The notes under the pieces are model-generated. The model had not been told where the DNA came from, searched no databases, and worked only from the letters and a program-made list of their open reading frames with translations. The position numbers and the translations under genes are program-made. Positions 54,268-63,123 of a DNA stretch of 64,000 bases are shown piece after piece (the stretch's first letter is position 1; the number at the start of each line of letters is the position of its first letter). Origin of the DNA: Kutzneria chonburiensis (GTDB taxonomy: Bacteria > Actinomycetota > Actinomycetes > Mycobacteriales > Pseudonocardiaceae); contig NZ_CP097263.1 of the NCBI RefSeq assembly GCF_028622115.1, forward strand, positions 5,208,001 to 5,272,000, in the 5' to 3' direction.

Positions 54268-57011
54268 CCAGCCGCACATGGCCCACGGTGGGGCTCGTCG
54301 TCCTGTTGCTGCTCGCGGTGGCGGGCGTGCTGTGGGTCAACCGGTCCGCGCCGCCGCCCGCGGTCAGCACCCGTGACGTGCTGATCGACGTGGTCGACGG
54401 CCCGGACGGCGCCAAGCAGCCCATCCAGCTCGACGCCACCTTCTACGTGCCGGAGACGACGCCGGCGCCGTCGGTGATCGTGTCGCCCGGCTTCGGCCAG
54501 ACCAAGGCCGATCTGGCCGACGACGCGACCGACCTGGCCCGGCACGGTTTCGCGGTGCTGGCCTACTCGGCCCGTGGCTTCGGCCGCAGCACCGGCCAGA
54601 TCGAGCTGAACTCGCCGGACTACGAGGTGCAGGACGCCGACCAGCTGGTCAGCTGGCTGTCCCGGCAGCCGGAGGTGCAGCAGGACAAGCAGGACGACCC
54701 GCGGGTCGGCGTGATGGGCGGCTCCTACGGCGGCGCGCTGGCACTGATGTTGGCCGGCCTCGACAAGAACAAGCGGATCGACGCCGTCGCATCCCTGATC
54801 ACGTACAACGACCTGTCGAACGCCTTGCTGCCCAACGCGGCCAGCCCGGTGGCGATCGACGGCGCGACGCCGGCGGCCGGGGTTGGCGACGGCAACGGCG
54901 TGTTCAAGAAGACGTGGGCCGGCAACCTCTTCGGCTCGGCGCTGAGCGGTATCCGCACTGGCGCACCGAGTTCGTGCGGACGCTTCGCGCCGGACGTGTG
55001 CGCGGCCTACACGCAGGTCGCCACGACGGGCCGGGCCGACCAGGCCACCGTGGACCTGTTGCGGCGCAACTCCCCGGTCAGCGTGGCCGGCGGCATCGCC
55101 GCGCCGACGCTGCTGGTGCAGGGCGAGCAGGACACGCTGTTCGGGCTGGACCAGGCCGACGCGACGGCCCGGCAGCTGGCCAGGAACAACGTGCCGGTGA
55201 AGGTCTCCTGGTATCCGGGCGGCCATGACGGCGGCGCGCCCGGCGACAGCGTGCGGGCCGAGGTCGCCGACTGGTTTTCCTTCTACCTCAAGCACAACAC
55301 GCCCGATCCCGGCACCGGCTTCTCGTACGACGTGCAGGGGACGGTCCGGGCCCGCGGCGCGCCGACCCTGCGGACCATCGCCGCACCGGCCTATCCCGGC
55401 CTGCGCGACAACCCGACGGCCCGGCAGAAGATCACGCTGGCCGGCCCGCAGCAGCCGGTGATCACCCCGCCCGGCGGCAGCCCGGCGTCGGTGAGCAGCC
55501 TGCCCGGCGTCGGCAGCGCGCTGCTCGGCGGCTCGGCGTCCAGCCTGGCCGGCAATCTGGCCATCGACCTGCCCGGGCAGTCGGCCGTGTTCACCAGCGA
55601 GCCGCTGAGCTCGCCGCTGACCATCGCCGGCTCGGCCCTGACGACGTTGCGTATCGGCCGGGTGCCCGGCGCCACCGACTCCGGCGACACGGTGCTGTTC
55701 GCCAAGCTCTACGACGTCGGCGCGGACGGCCGGCGCACGCTGCCCGGGGCCACGGTCGCCCCGATCCGGGTGCAGCTGCCGGCCGATCGCCCATCGGTCG
55801 ACGTGAACGTCAGCCTGGCCGGCATCGTGCGGCCGGTCGCCGCCGGGCACCGGTTGCAGCTGGTCGTCACCACGACCGATCAGGCGTACGCCAACCAGAC
55901 CACGCCGTCGGTGCGCACGGTCGCGCTGGCCGGCCCGCTCCAGGTGCCGGTGGTCGACGGCACCAGCGCCACCGGCAGCGGCATCCCGGCCGGCCCGGTG
56001 ATCGGCATCGCGGTGATCCTCGGCCTCGGCCTGGTGGCGGCGCTGGTGTCGCTGCTGCGCCGTCGCGGCGGCCGGGACTTCGACCCCGAGCTGGCCGACG
56101 TGCCGATGGTGATCACCGGCCTGACCAAGTCCTATCCGGGCCGGCTGACCGCCGTGAAGGACCTGTCGTTCCGGGTCGAGCACGGCCAGGTGCTGGGCCT
56201 GCTCGGGCCCAACGGCGCCGGCAAGACGACCACGCTGCGCATGCTGATGGGCCTGGTCCGGCCGACCGCCGGCGAGATCCGCGTGTTCGGCCACAAGGTG
56301 CGCGCGGGCGCGCCGGTGCTGTCCCGGATCGGCTCGTTCGTGGAGGGCGCGGGCTTCCTGCCGCACCTGTCCGGCACGGCCAACCTGAGCCTGTACTGGG
56401 CCGCGACCGGGCGTCCGCTCGAGGAGGCCCACCTGGAGCAGGCCCTGGAGATCGCCGGCCTCGGCGACGCCGTGCGACGCCGTGTCGGCACGTACAGCCA
56501 GGGCATGCGGCAGCGGCTGGCCATCGCCCAGGCCATGCTCGGCCTGCCCGATCTGCTGGTGCTCGACGAGCCGACCAACGGGCTCGACCCGCCCCAGATC
56601 CACCAGATGCGGGACGTGCTCAAGCGCTACGCGGCGACCGGCCGGACCGTGGTCGTCTCCAGCCACCTGCTGTCCGAGGTGGAGCAGTCCTGCAGCCACG
56701 TCGTCGTGATGCACCGCGGCCGGCTGGTCGCCTCGGGCGACGTGGACGACATCGTGGCCGGTGGCGGCGAGGCGACGTTCCGGGTCGACCGGGTCACCGA
56801 CGCCGCCCGGGTGCTGCGCGGCCTGAACGGCACGTCCGCGGTCAGCGCCGAGGGCCAGCTGGTGCACGCCGATCTGGGCAGCACGGCCCGCTCGGCGGCG
56901 GTGGACGCGCTGGTCCGGGCCGGTATCGCGGTCGAGCAGGCGGGGCCGCGGCGACGGCTGGAGGACGCGTTCCTCAAGCTGGTCGAGAGCGGCGAACAGG
57001 AGGGGTCATGA
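54264..57011 (+). CDS. Exported serine hydrolase fused to an ABC ATPase
   Basis: The 915-residue product starts at TTG after GGAGAG. Order: a signal anchor (about 7-24), an alpha/beta hydrolase of the X-Pro dipeptidyl-peptidase/CocE type (about 40-360) with Ser154 in GGSYGG, Asp290 in GEQDTLF and His321 in GGHDGG, a beta-sandwich domain of the PepX C-terminal type (about 380-560), and a second hydrophobic helix (about 575-597). An ABC ATPase domain (about 610-830) follows with Walker A GPNGAGKTT, signature YSQGM and LDEPTNGLDP. The hydrolase would lie outside and the ATPase inside. It pairs with the permease that overlaps its stop. The substrate is unknown. Confidence 0.88.
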   Translation: MTSRTWPTVGLVVLLLLAVAGVLWVNRSAPPPAVSTRDVLIDVVDGPDGAKQPIQLDATFYVPETTPAPSVIVSPGFGQTKADLADDATDLARHGFAVLAYSARGFGRSTGQIELNSPDYEVQDADQLVSWLSRQPEVQQDKQDDPRVGVMGGSYGGALALMLAGLDKNKRIDAVASLITYNDLSNALLPNAASPVAIDGATPAAGVGDGNGVFKKTWAGNLFGSALSGIRTGAPSSCGRFAPDVCAAYTQVATTGRADQATVDLLRRNSPVSVAGGIAAPTLLVQGEQDTLFGLDQADATARQLARNNVPVKVSWYPGGHDGGAPGDSVRAEVADWFSFYLKHNTPDPGTGFSYDVQGTVRARGAPTLRTIAAPAYPGLRDNPTARQKITLAGPQQPVITPPGGSPASVSSLPGVGSALLGGSASSLAGNLAIDLPGQSAVFTSEPLSSPLTIAGSALTTLRIGRVPGATDSGDTVLFAKLYDVGADGRRTLPGATVAPIRVQLPADRPSVDVNVSLAGIVRPVAAGHRLQLVVTTTDQAYANQTTPSVRTVALAGPLQVPVVDGTSATGSGIPAGPVIGIAVILGLGLVAALVSLLRRRGGRDFDPELADVPMVITGLTKSYPGRLTAVKDLSFRVEHGQVLGLLGPNGAGKTTTLRMLMGLVRPTAGEIRVFGHKVRAGAPVLSRIGSFVEGAGFLPHLSGTANLSLYWAATGRPLEEAHLEQALEIAGLGDAVRRRVGTYSQGMRQRLAIAQAMLGLPDLLVLDEPTNGLDPPQIHQMRDVLKRYAATGRTVVVSSHLLSEVEQSCSHVVVMHRGRLVASGDVDDIVAGGGEATFRVDRVTDAARVLRGLNGTSAVSAEGQLVHADLGSTARSAAVDALVRAGIAVEQAGPRRRLEDAFLKLVESGEQEGS

Positions 57012-57943
57012 CCGACGAGCACGGTGTGCACACCGATCCGTCGGCGATCGCCGACCTGGTCGCCGTGGCCGAGCACGAACACGCCGCGGTGGCCACGGAC
57101 GGATCCGTCGCCGGCTATCGCGGCTCGCGGACGTTGCGGCTGGGCGTGGAGCTGCGTCGCCAGCTGCGCCGCCGCCGCACCCAGTTCGCGCTGGTCTTCC
57201 TCGCGGTGCTGCCGTTCCTGCTGCTGATCGCGTTCAAGGCCGCCCCCACCCAGAACGGCCCGCGGACGGCCTCGTCGGCCTTCGTCGACCTGGCCACCTC
57301 CAGCGGCCTCAACTTCGCGATCTTCGCCCTGTTCGCCTCGGCCAGCTTCCTGCTGGTGGTGGTGATCGCCCTGTTCTTCGGCGACACCGTGGCCAGCGAG
57401 GCCTCCTGGTCGAGCCTGAAGTACCTGCTGGCCATCCCGGTGCCACGCGGCCGGCTGCTGCGGCAGAAGGCCGTCGTGTCCGGACTGCTGTCGGTGCTGG
57501 GGCTGATCGTGCTGCCCGCGGTGGCGCTGGTCGTCGGCCTGATCTGGTACGGCAACGGCGACCTGATCAGCACCACCGGCGAGTCGCTGGCCTTCACCAC
57601 CGGCATCGTCCGACTGGCCCTGGCCGTGGCCTACCTGATCGTCTACCTGACCTGGATCGCCGGCCTGGCCCTGCTGCTGTCGGTGTCCACCGACGCCCCG
57701 CTGGGCGCGGTCGGCGGCGCGGTGCTGGTGTCGATCGTGTCGCAGATCCTGGACTCCATCACCGCGCTCGGCGACCTGCGCGACTACCTGCCCACGCACT
57801 ACGCCACGGCCTGGTCCGACCTGCTCAGCGCCGACGTGGACTGGGGCGACATGGTCCGCGGCTCGTTCTCGTCGCTGGCCTACTGCACGGTTTTCCTGCT
57901 GCTGGCCGCGCGCCGCTTCGCCCGCAAGGACATCACCTCTTAG
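57008..57943 (+). CDS. ABC-2-type permease partner of the hydrolase-ATPase fusion
   Basis: The 311-residue product starts at ATG 57008, overlapping the fusion gene by four bases. A polar, acidic N-terminal part (about 1-45) precedes six hydrophobic segments (RTQFALVFLAVLPFLLLIAF first). The third loop SEASWSSLKYLLAIPVPRGRLLRQK is typical of ABC-2 exporters. It forms the membrane part of the transporter whose ATPase is fused to the hydrolase. Confidence 0.88.
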   Translation: MTDEHGVHTDPSAIADLVAVAEHEHAAVATDGSVAGYRGSRTLRLGVELRRQLRRRRTQFALVFLAVLPFLLLIAFKAAPTQNGPRTASSAFVDLATSSGLNFAIFALFASASFLLVVVIALFFGDTVASEASWSSLKYLLAIPVPRGRLLRQKAVVSGLLSVLGLIVLPAVALVVGLIWYGNGDLISTTGESLAFTTGIVRLALAVAYLIVYLTWIAGLALLLSVSTDAPLGAVGGAVLVSIVSQILDSITALGDLRDYLPTHYATAWSDLLSADVDWGDMVRGSFSSLAYCTVFLLLAARRFARKDITS

Positions 57944-57963
57944 CGCCGTAAGACCCTAACCCG

Positions 57964-58887
57964 CTAACGCCTCTTACCGGCGAGATAGGTAGCACCGGCC
58001 GAGGCCGTGACCACGCACATGATGGCCACCCACTGCACCGGGCGGAGGTTCTCGTGCAGGACCAGCATGCCGGCCAGCGCGGCCACGGCCGGCTCGACGC
58101 TCATCAGCACGCCGAACAGGCGCGGCGGGATCTTGCGCAGCGCCTCCAGCTCCAGCGAGTACGGGATCACCGAGGACAGCAGCGCGACGCCGGCCCCGAT
58201 CACCAGGGTCGTCGGGTCGAGCAGCGCCGTGCCGGCCTCGGCCACGCCGAACGGGGCGATGACCAGGGCGCCCACGGCCATCGCGATGGCCAGGCCCGAG
58301 CCGCCGGCCGTGGCCTCGCCGAGCTTGGCGCCGAGCAGGATGTAGCCGGCCCAGCAGAGCGCGGCGGCCAGCGCGAACAGGATGCCGAGCAGCGAGGTCT
58401 CGCCGCCCAGGTCGGCCAGCAGCACCACACCGGCAGCGGCCAGCAGCGCCCACAGCACGTCCAGCAGACGGCGGGAACCGGCCAGCGCGATGGCCAGCGG
58501 CCCGAGGAACTCGATCGTCACGGCAATGCCCAGCGGCAGCCGCTGGAGCGACTCGTAGATCGACAGGTTCATCAGGCCGAGCACGGTCCCGTAGGCCAGC
58601 ACCACCAGCCAGGCCCGGCCGGACATGCGTAACCGCGGCCGCCAGAAGGCCAGCAGCATGCCCGCCGCGAACAGCAGCCGCAGCCCGGCCGTGCCGGCCG
58701 GGCCGACCAGCGGGAACAGGCCCTTGGCCAGCGTCGCGCCGAACTGCACGCTGATGATGCCGCCCAGCAGCAGCCCGGTCGGCGGCACCGAGCCCAGCAT
58801 CCGGCCGGCAACGGCACTGAGACTGCGGCGCGGCAGTGCTCGTCCAGGCAGCCGGCCCGACGTGCCGTCCACGTAAACCATGACCAT
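57964..58887 (-). CDS. EamA-family (DMT superfamily) transporter
   Basis: From ATG 58887 the product has 307 residues; TTG 58896 and ATG 58881 are alternatives. Ten hydrophobic segments form two EamA repeats. QFGATLAKGLFPLVGPAGTAGLRLLFA and LSSVIPYSLELEALRKIPPRLFGVLMSVEPAVAALAGML are close to the RhtA threonine/homoserine exporter group. Export of an amino acid or similar metabolite is inferred. Confidence 0.88.
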   Translation of the reverse strand: MVMVYVDGTSGRLPGRALPRRSLSAVAGRMLGSVPPTGLLLGGIISVQFGATLAKGLFPLVGPAGTAGLRLLFAAGMLLAFWRPRLRMSGRAWLVVLAYGTVLGLMNLSIYESLQRLPLGIAVTIEFLGPLAIALAGSRRLLDVLWALLAAAGVVLLADLGGETSLLGILFALAAALCWAGYILLGAKLGEATAGGSGLAIAMAVGALVIAPFGVAEAGTALLDPTTLVIGAGVALLSSVIPYSLELEALRKIPPRLFGVLMSVEPAVAALAGMLVLHENLRPVQWVAIMCVVTASAGATYLAGKRR

Positions 58888-58987
58888 GCCCAACAAAATA
58901 GGTGCTGGCCCCGACAGGCCCGCTCACCGGAGCCTCACCGGGGCCGTGCGAGGCTGACCTACGACCGAGACGAGAGCGAGGAGCAGC

Positions 58988-60529
58988 GTGCCGCGCCATT
59001 CCCAGCCTGGCCGGTCGCTCGGCGTGCTGGTCCCCGTCCTGATACTGGCCAGCGCCTGCGCGGTCGGCCCGTCCGTGCGCCCGGTGATCGCCGTCAACGA
59101 CGGCGGGCAGAGCACCGGCAGCAGCGCCCCCGTGCCGACCGGGCAGCTGCCGCCGCTGGACAAGCCGCAGAACCCGTCCGTGTCCTGGTCGGACTGCACG
59201 AGCGCGACCAAGGCCCGGCTGGCCGAGACCGCCACCTCGCTGTCCTTCCAGTGCGGCCGGATCACCACCCCGCTCGACGCCCCCGGCCAGCCCGGGGTCG
59301 GCGACGTCTCGCTGTCCCTGCTCAAGGCCGGCGACGGCGCGATCCCGCTGGTCGTGGTGAACGACGCCACCGGCGCGCCGGGCACGCTGTACGCGGCGCG
59401 GCTGGCCGCGAAGCTGCCGCCCGAGCTGCTCAAGACGTTCTCGGTGATCGGCATGGACCGCCGCGGCACCGGTGCCTCCGAGCCGGCCCAGTGCATCCCC
59501 GGCGGGGCGCGGGCCGAGATCGCCGAATTCGACCCGAACAGCACCCAGCTCGACGACCTGTCGGCCGCGGCAAAGCAAGCCAGCCAGGCGTGCGTGCTGG
59601 AGCTGGACGACCGGCTGCAGGCGCTGGACAGCTGGCGCACCGCCGGCGACCTGGAGCAGCTCCGCCAGGCGCTGGGCGTGAACCGGCTCAACGCGGTCGG
59701 GCACGGCGAGGGCTCGCGCGTGCTGACCCTGTACGCCGACCGCTTCGGCAGCCACACCGGTCGGCTGGTGCTGGACGGCTCGCCGGACCCGATTCTGGAC
59801 CCGCCCGGCGCGGCGCAGGCGGGCGCGCTGGGTGCCGAGGCCACGTTCGACGCGTTCGCGGCCAACTGCCGCACCCGTGGCTGTTCGCTCGGCTCCGACC
59901 CCAAGAAGTCCACGCTGGCGCTGCTCGACCAGCTGCGTCAGCACCCGAAGACCGCGCGGCTGTCGGTCGGCGAAGCCGTGCACGCCGTGCTGATGGGCTT
60001 GGCCGACCGGGCCGCCTGGGCGGCATTGGCCGACGCGATCAATGCGGCGCTGCAAGGCAATGTCGATGCGCTGGCCCAGTTCGCGGCCCCGCTGTCCACC
60101 GTCGTGGACGGCGACCCGCCGCTGCTGGACACGCAGCTGATCACCGGGTGCAACGACATGCAGATGCGGCTGCCGCCGGAGCAGATCAGCGGCATGGTGA
60201 CCGACTGGAAGGCCAAGGCCCCGCTGTTCGGCGGCCTGTTCGCGCAGCAGCTGCTGCTGTGCAGCTCATGGCCGGTGCCGGCGCAGCAGCTGCCCGCGCC
60301 CGGCGGACACAACGCGCCGCCGATCCTGGTGCTGAGCACGGCCGACGACCCGATCACGCCGGAAGCCGGCACGCAGCGCACCGCCCGTCAGCTCGCCTCG
60401 GGCGTGCTGGTCAGCTGGGAGGGCGGTGGGCACGGCGCGCTCACGCAGTCGTCGTGCGCCACCGCCGCGGTGCAGCACTTCCTGGTCGACGCTCAGATTC
60501 CGACGGACGGCACCGCCTGCCCGCCGTAA
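58988..60529 (+). CDS. Alpha/beta hydrolase-like lipoprotein lacking the catalytic Ser
   Basis: The 513-residue product has a signal with the lipobox LASAC (about Cys24). Its fold is like the tripeptidyl aminopeptidase (TAP-like) group of actinobacterial alpha/beta hydrolases. The late Asp (STADDPITP) and His (GGGHGAL) are present. The nucleophile elbow reads GHGEGS (about residues 238-243), so the Ser of GxSxG is Gly240. A Gly there cannot be the nucleophile; Ser243 lies just outside the elbow. It is probably a non-catalytic or altered surface protein. The cysteine-rich peptide gene lies just downstream on the other strand. Confidence 0.83.
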   Translation: MPRHSQPGRSLGVLVPVLILASACAVGPSVRPVIAVNDGGQSTGSSAPVPTGQLPPLDKPQNPSVSWSDCTSATKARLAETATSLSFQCGRITTPLDAPGQPGVGDVSLSLLKAGDGAIPLVVVNDATGAPGTLYAARLAAKLPPELLKTFSVIGMDRRGTGASEPAQCIPGGARAEIAEFDPNSTQLDDLSAAAKQASQACVLELDDRLQALDSWRTAGDLEQLRQALGVNRLNAVGHGEGSRVLTLYADRFGSHTGRLVLDGSPDPILDPPGAAQAGALGAEATFDAFAANCRTRGCSLGSDPKKSTLALLDQLRQHPKTARLSVGEAVHAVLMGLADRAAWAALADAINAALQGNVDALAQFAAPLSTVVDGDPPLLDTQLITGCNDMQMRLPPEQISGMVTDWKAKAPLFGGLFAQQLLLCSSWPVPAQQLPAPGGHNAPPILVLSTADDPITPEAGTQRTARQLASGVLVSWEGGGHGALTQSSCATAAVQHFLVDAQIPTDGTACPP

Positions 60530-60557
60530 GTGTCTCGGGCGTCGACCCGTAGCGGTG

Positions 60558-60647
60558 TCAGCTGCAGCTGGAGCAGCAGCCGCAGCCGGGGCCCGTGCAG
60601 CTTCCGCAGCAGCTGCAGCCACCGAGCTCAGGCGTCTTGTCGTCCAT
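60558..60647 (-). CDS. 29-residue cysteine-rich peptide
   Basis: The ATG at 60647 follows a strong GGGGAGG. The peptide has an acidic N-terminus (MDDKTPELGG) and a C-terminal part of CSCC, GSC, GCGCC and SSC runs, giving eight Cys, about 28% of the chain. It has no signal peptide. It could bind metal (metallothionein-like) or be a precursor of a Cys-modified peptide. No RiPP enzyme genes are nearby, which favours a metal-binding role. It lies between the convergent hydrolase gene and, upstream on the same strand, a DUF6319-like gene. Confidence 0.6.
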   Translation of the reverse strand: MDDKTPELGGCSCCGSCTGPGCGCCSSCS

Positions 60648-60791
60648 GAGGACCTCCCCGGAATTCGAACGGACCAGCCGAGTTGACGGTATTTCCGCGC
60701 GGCGGGCCGGGGACACCGCTACGTGAGCGACCCCCGAGCTCACCCGAACGCGGGCCCGATCGATTCACGGATCGCCATACGTGACCGAAAA

Positions 60792-60825
60792 AGAGTGGGG
60801 ACCCCCCGAAAGGAATCCCCACTCT
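60792..60825 (-). terminator. Hairpin after the DUF6319-like gene
   Basis: AGAGTGGGGA and TCCCCACTCT form a perfect 10-bp stem, 18 bases past the stop codon. Downstream (minus strand) there is a T-rich stretch (complement of AAAAA), as in an intrinsic terminator. Confidence 0.8.
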
Positions 60826-60842
60826 GTGCTATTGCCGGCGAA

Positions 60843-61529
60843 TCAGCCGGCCAGCTCCTCGAGCGCCTTCTGGGCCGCCTCCAGCTCGGCCCGCAGCTGC
60901 TCGACCTTGGCCGTCTGCTGCTCGCGGGCCTGCTCCAGGATCGCCTCGATGGACTCGGCGACCTCCGGGTGCAGCGCCTTGGCGGCCTGGCCGACGAGAG
61001 CCGGCGTGACCGGCAGCGCCCGCAGGGCCTTCTTCTTGGCCGCGACCACGTCGACGGTCCAGTCGCCGTCGACACTGCCGCTGATGGTGATGACCACGTC
61101 GGCGACGCGGGTCTTCTTGGCGGTGCTGGCGGCCGGCCGCGGCTTCTTGGCGGCGGGAGCCTCCTCCACGACGGCGGTGTCGCCCGCAGCGACCTCCTCG
61201 GGCGCTTCGGTGGTGGTGTTCTCGATCTCCGACATTCTCTGCTCCATGGAGGGACGGGATACCGCTGGTACCTGTGGCGAACGCTTGCGTCCCGGCCGTT
61301 CGAGCGTCAGCTCGCTCGGCGAGAAGGACAGCTCATCGTGCGAACCGGCCGGTCGGACCTGGATGTAGTCGCCCTCGTCCGGGTCGTTGAGCGCGGTGAC
61401 CCGGGCCGAGCGGCCCGCCTCGACCCCGACCGCGTCGGCCGTGAACCAGACGGTGGGCTCGCGGCCCCTGACCAGCTCGTCACGAAGGTGCTCGACGTCC
61501 TCGTCGGACAGCGAGCCTGGTTGCGCCAT
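60843..61529 (-). CDS. DUF6319-like protein with Lys/Ala linker and coiled coil
   Basis: The 228-residue product starts at ATG 61529 after GGAGAA. Its N-terminal domain (about 1-80; SLSDEDVEHLRDELVRGREP, then VGVEAGRSARVTALNDPDEGDYIQV) looks like a compact beta domain. An acidic and Ala/Lys-rich linker (about 95-145, with AAKKPRPAASTAKKTR) follows, then a second region. A C-terminal coiled coil (about 190-228) closes it. I assign DUF6319 with limited certainty. The basic linker might bind nucleic acid. A hairpin terminator follows. Confidence 0.6.
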   Translation of the reverse strand: MAQPGSLSDEDVEHLRDELVRGREPTVWFTADAVGVEAGRSARVTALNDPDEGDYIQVRPAGSHDELSFSPSELTLERPGRKRSPQVPAVSRPSMEQRMSEIENTTTEAPEEVAAGDTAVVEEAPAAKKPRPAASTAKKTRVADVVITISGSVDGDWTVDVVAAKKKALRALPVTPALVGQAAKALHPEVAESIEAILEQAREQQTAKVEQLRAELEAAQKALEELAG

Positions 61530-61696
61530 CTCAATTCTCCTCGATGCGTGCAGGGCTGGGCACCGGGGTGGCACACACCGTGACGAGGTCGGCCCGATGT
61601 GCTGCCGCTCGGCAACCTAGCAGTAGGGGCTGACGCCCCTCACCGGCTCCGTCCGGAAGGCGACGCAGAGATTAGCACACGTGTTCGAACTTACAC

Positions 61697-61891
61697 CTAC
61701 GACTCTCGGAGGCGGTACTCCCAGCCGAACTGGTCGCTGTGGTGCAGGTCGTAGTGGTGCTCGATCTTGGGCCCGTCGTGCAGGTGCACGTGGGTGATGG
61801 TCTGGCGCGGCTCGTCGAGCGGCTTGCTCCAGATCTCCTCGCGGCCGTCGAGCGGGCCGCCGACGAAGCGTGCCACATAGGGAATCGTCAT
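61697..61891 (-). CDS. Small hypothetical protein, His-rich
   Basis: The 64-residue product starts at ATG 61891 after GGAGGAGGG. It begins MTIPYVARFVGGPLDGREEIW and carries a dense His cluster (THVHLHDG, EHHYDLHHSD), with no signal peptide. It is probably a single small beta-rich domain, possibly metal-binding. I do not recognise a family. Codon use fits the genome. Confidence 0.65.
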   Translation of the reverse strand: MTIPYVARFVGGPLDGREEIWSKPLDEPRQTITHVHLHDGPKIEHHYDLHHSDQFGWEYRLRES

Positions 61892-62106
61892 GGCCGGCCC
61901 TCCTCCAGGCGCCTCGGGGTTTCCGCTCGCTCCATGATAAACGGCCGACACCGGGATGCGTCAGACCGATCACACTGACGTCTCAGTACATTTTCCCCGC
62001 AGGTCACCGGCCGGAACGACACCGTTCCCGACTGTCAAGAGTCGAGCCGGACATGATACGCCTTCGCGCGGGATTGATGTCCACAATGGAATTGCGGCGT
62101 GACGAT

Positions 62107-63102
62107 TCAGTCGCGCCGGGCCTTGCTCGGCTGGACCCGCTTCGGTTCTCCGGCCATCTTCGGATAATCGGGCGGATAGGGCATCTCGCCGCGGTCGTCG
62201 GCCGCGTACCAGTCCAGCAGGCGTTCGATGCCGTGCGCCTGGTCGTCGATGCCCTCGAGCGCGTCACCGTGCTCGGCCAGCCAGCCCGGCGCCGTCAGCA
62301 CGTCGAAGTCGTTCGGGTCGACCGTCGGCAGCTTCTCCCAGGTCAGCGGCATCGACACGGTGGCCCTCGGGGTTCCTCGCACCGACCAGGCCGAGGCGAT
62401 CGTCCGGTCGCGGGCCGCCTGGTTGTAGTCCAGGAAGACCCGCTCGCCCCGCTCTTCCTTCCACCAGGCCGTCGTCGCCTTGTCCGGCAGCCGGCGCTCC
62501 ACCTCGCGGCCCAGCGCGATCACCGCGTGCCGGACGTCGATGAAGTCCCACTCCGGCCGAATCCTGGTGAGCACGTGGATCCCGCGCCCGCCCGAGGTCT
62601 TCGGGAAGGCCGTCATGCCCAGCTCGTCGAGGACCTCCCGCAGCGTCAGCGCCACCTCCACCGCGTCCGCGAAGTCCGTGCCCGGCTGTGGATCCAGGTC
62701 GATGCGCAGCTCGTCCGGCCGGTCGACGTCACTGCGCCGCACCGGCCACGGGTGGAAGTCGAACGTGCCCAGGTTCGCCGCCCAGGCCAGCACCGCCGGC
62801 TCCGTCGGGCACACCTCGTCCGCCGTGCGCCCCGAGGGGAAGGTGATCTTCGCCGTCTGCACCCACTCCGGCGCGCCTTTGGGGATCCGCTTGGCGTAGA
62901 ACGCTTCCCCCGTCACCCCGTCCACGTACCGCTTCAGCGTCGTCGGCCGGTCCCCCACCGCCCGCAGCAGCGGCTCGGCGACCTGGAGGTAGTACTCCAC
63001 CACCTGCCGCTTGGTGATGCCCCGGTCCGGGAAGTACACCTTGCCCGGGCTCGACACCCGAACGGTGCGCTCCCCCACCTGCAACTCGATCGCCTCGGCC
63101 AC
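62107..63102 (-). CDS. Stand-alone LigD-type DNA polymerase (primase-polymerase) domain protein
   Basis: The 331-residue product is the polymerase domain of bacterial NHEJ ligase D alone: KRYVDGVTGEAFYAKRIPKG, RIDLDPQPGTDFADAVE (metal-binding Asp-x-Asp), FPKTSGGRGIHVLTRIRP and the third Asp region FLDYNQAARDRTIASAWS. No ligase or nuclease domain is attached. Such enzymes add or fill in nucleotides, with preference for ribonucleotides, during end joining. Ku and ligase partners are not in the window. Confidence 0.9.
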   Translation of the reverse strand: MAEAIELQVGERTVRVSSPGKVYFPDRGITKRQVVEYYLQVAEPLLRAVGDRPTTLKRYVDGVTGEAFYAKRIPKGAPEWVQTAKITFPSGRTADEVCPTEPAVLAWAANLGTFDFHPWPVRRSDVDRPDELRIDLDPQPGTDFADAVEVALTLREVLDELGMTAFPKTSGGRGIHVLTRIRPEWDFIDVRHAVIALGREVERRLPDKATTAWWKEERGERVFLDYNQAARDRTIASAWSVRGTPRATVSMPLTWEKLPTVDPNDFDVLTAPGWLAEHGDALEGIDDQAHGIERLLDWYAADDRGEMPYPPDYPKMAGEPKRVQPSKARRD

Positions 63103-63123
63103 GCCAGCACCCTATGCCGCCCA

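Noticed and set aside
54159-56867. 902-codon minus-strand frame opposite the hydrolase-ATPase fusion
   Set aside because: Antisense shadow; the plus frame carries the catalytic and Walker motifs.
60558-60647. Thiopeptide or lanthipeptide precursor
   Set aside because: Cys pattern is suggestive but no YcaO, dehydratase, cyclase or protease gene is within the window; kept only as an alternative.
61685-61700. GTTCGAAC as a second SOS box
   Set aside because: Only a short dyad without the 4-base spacer needed for LexA.
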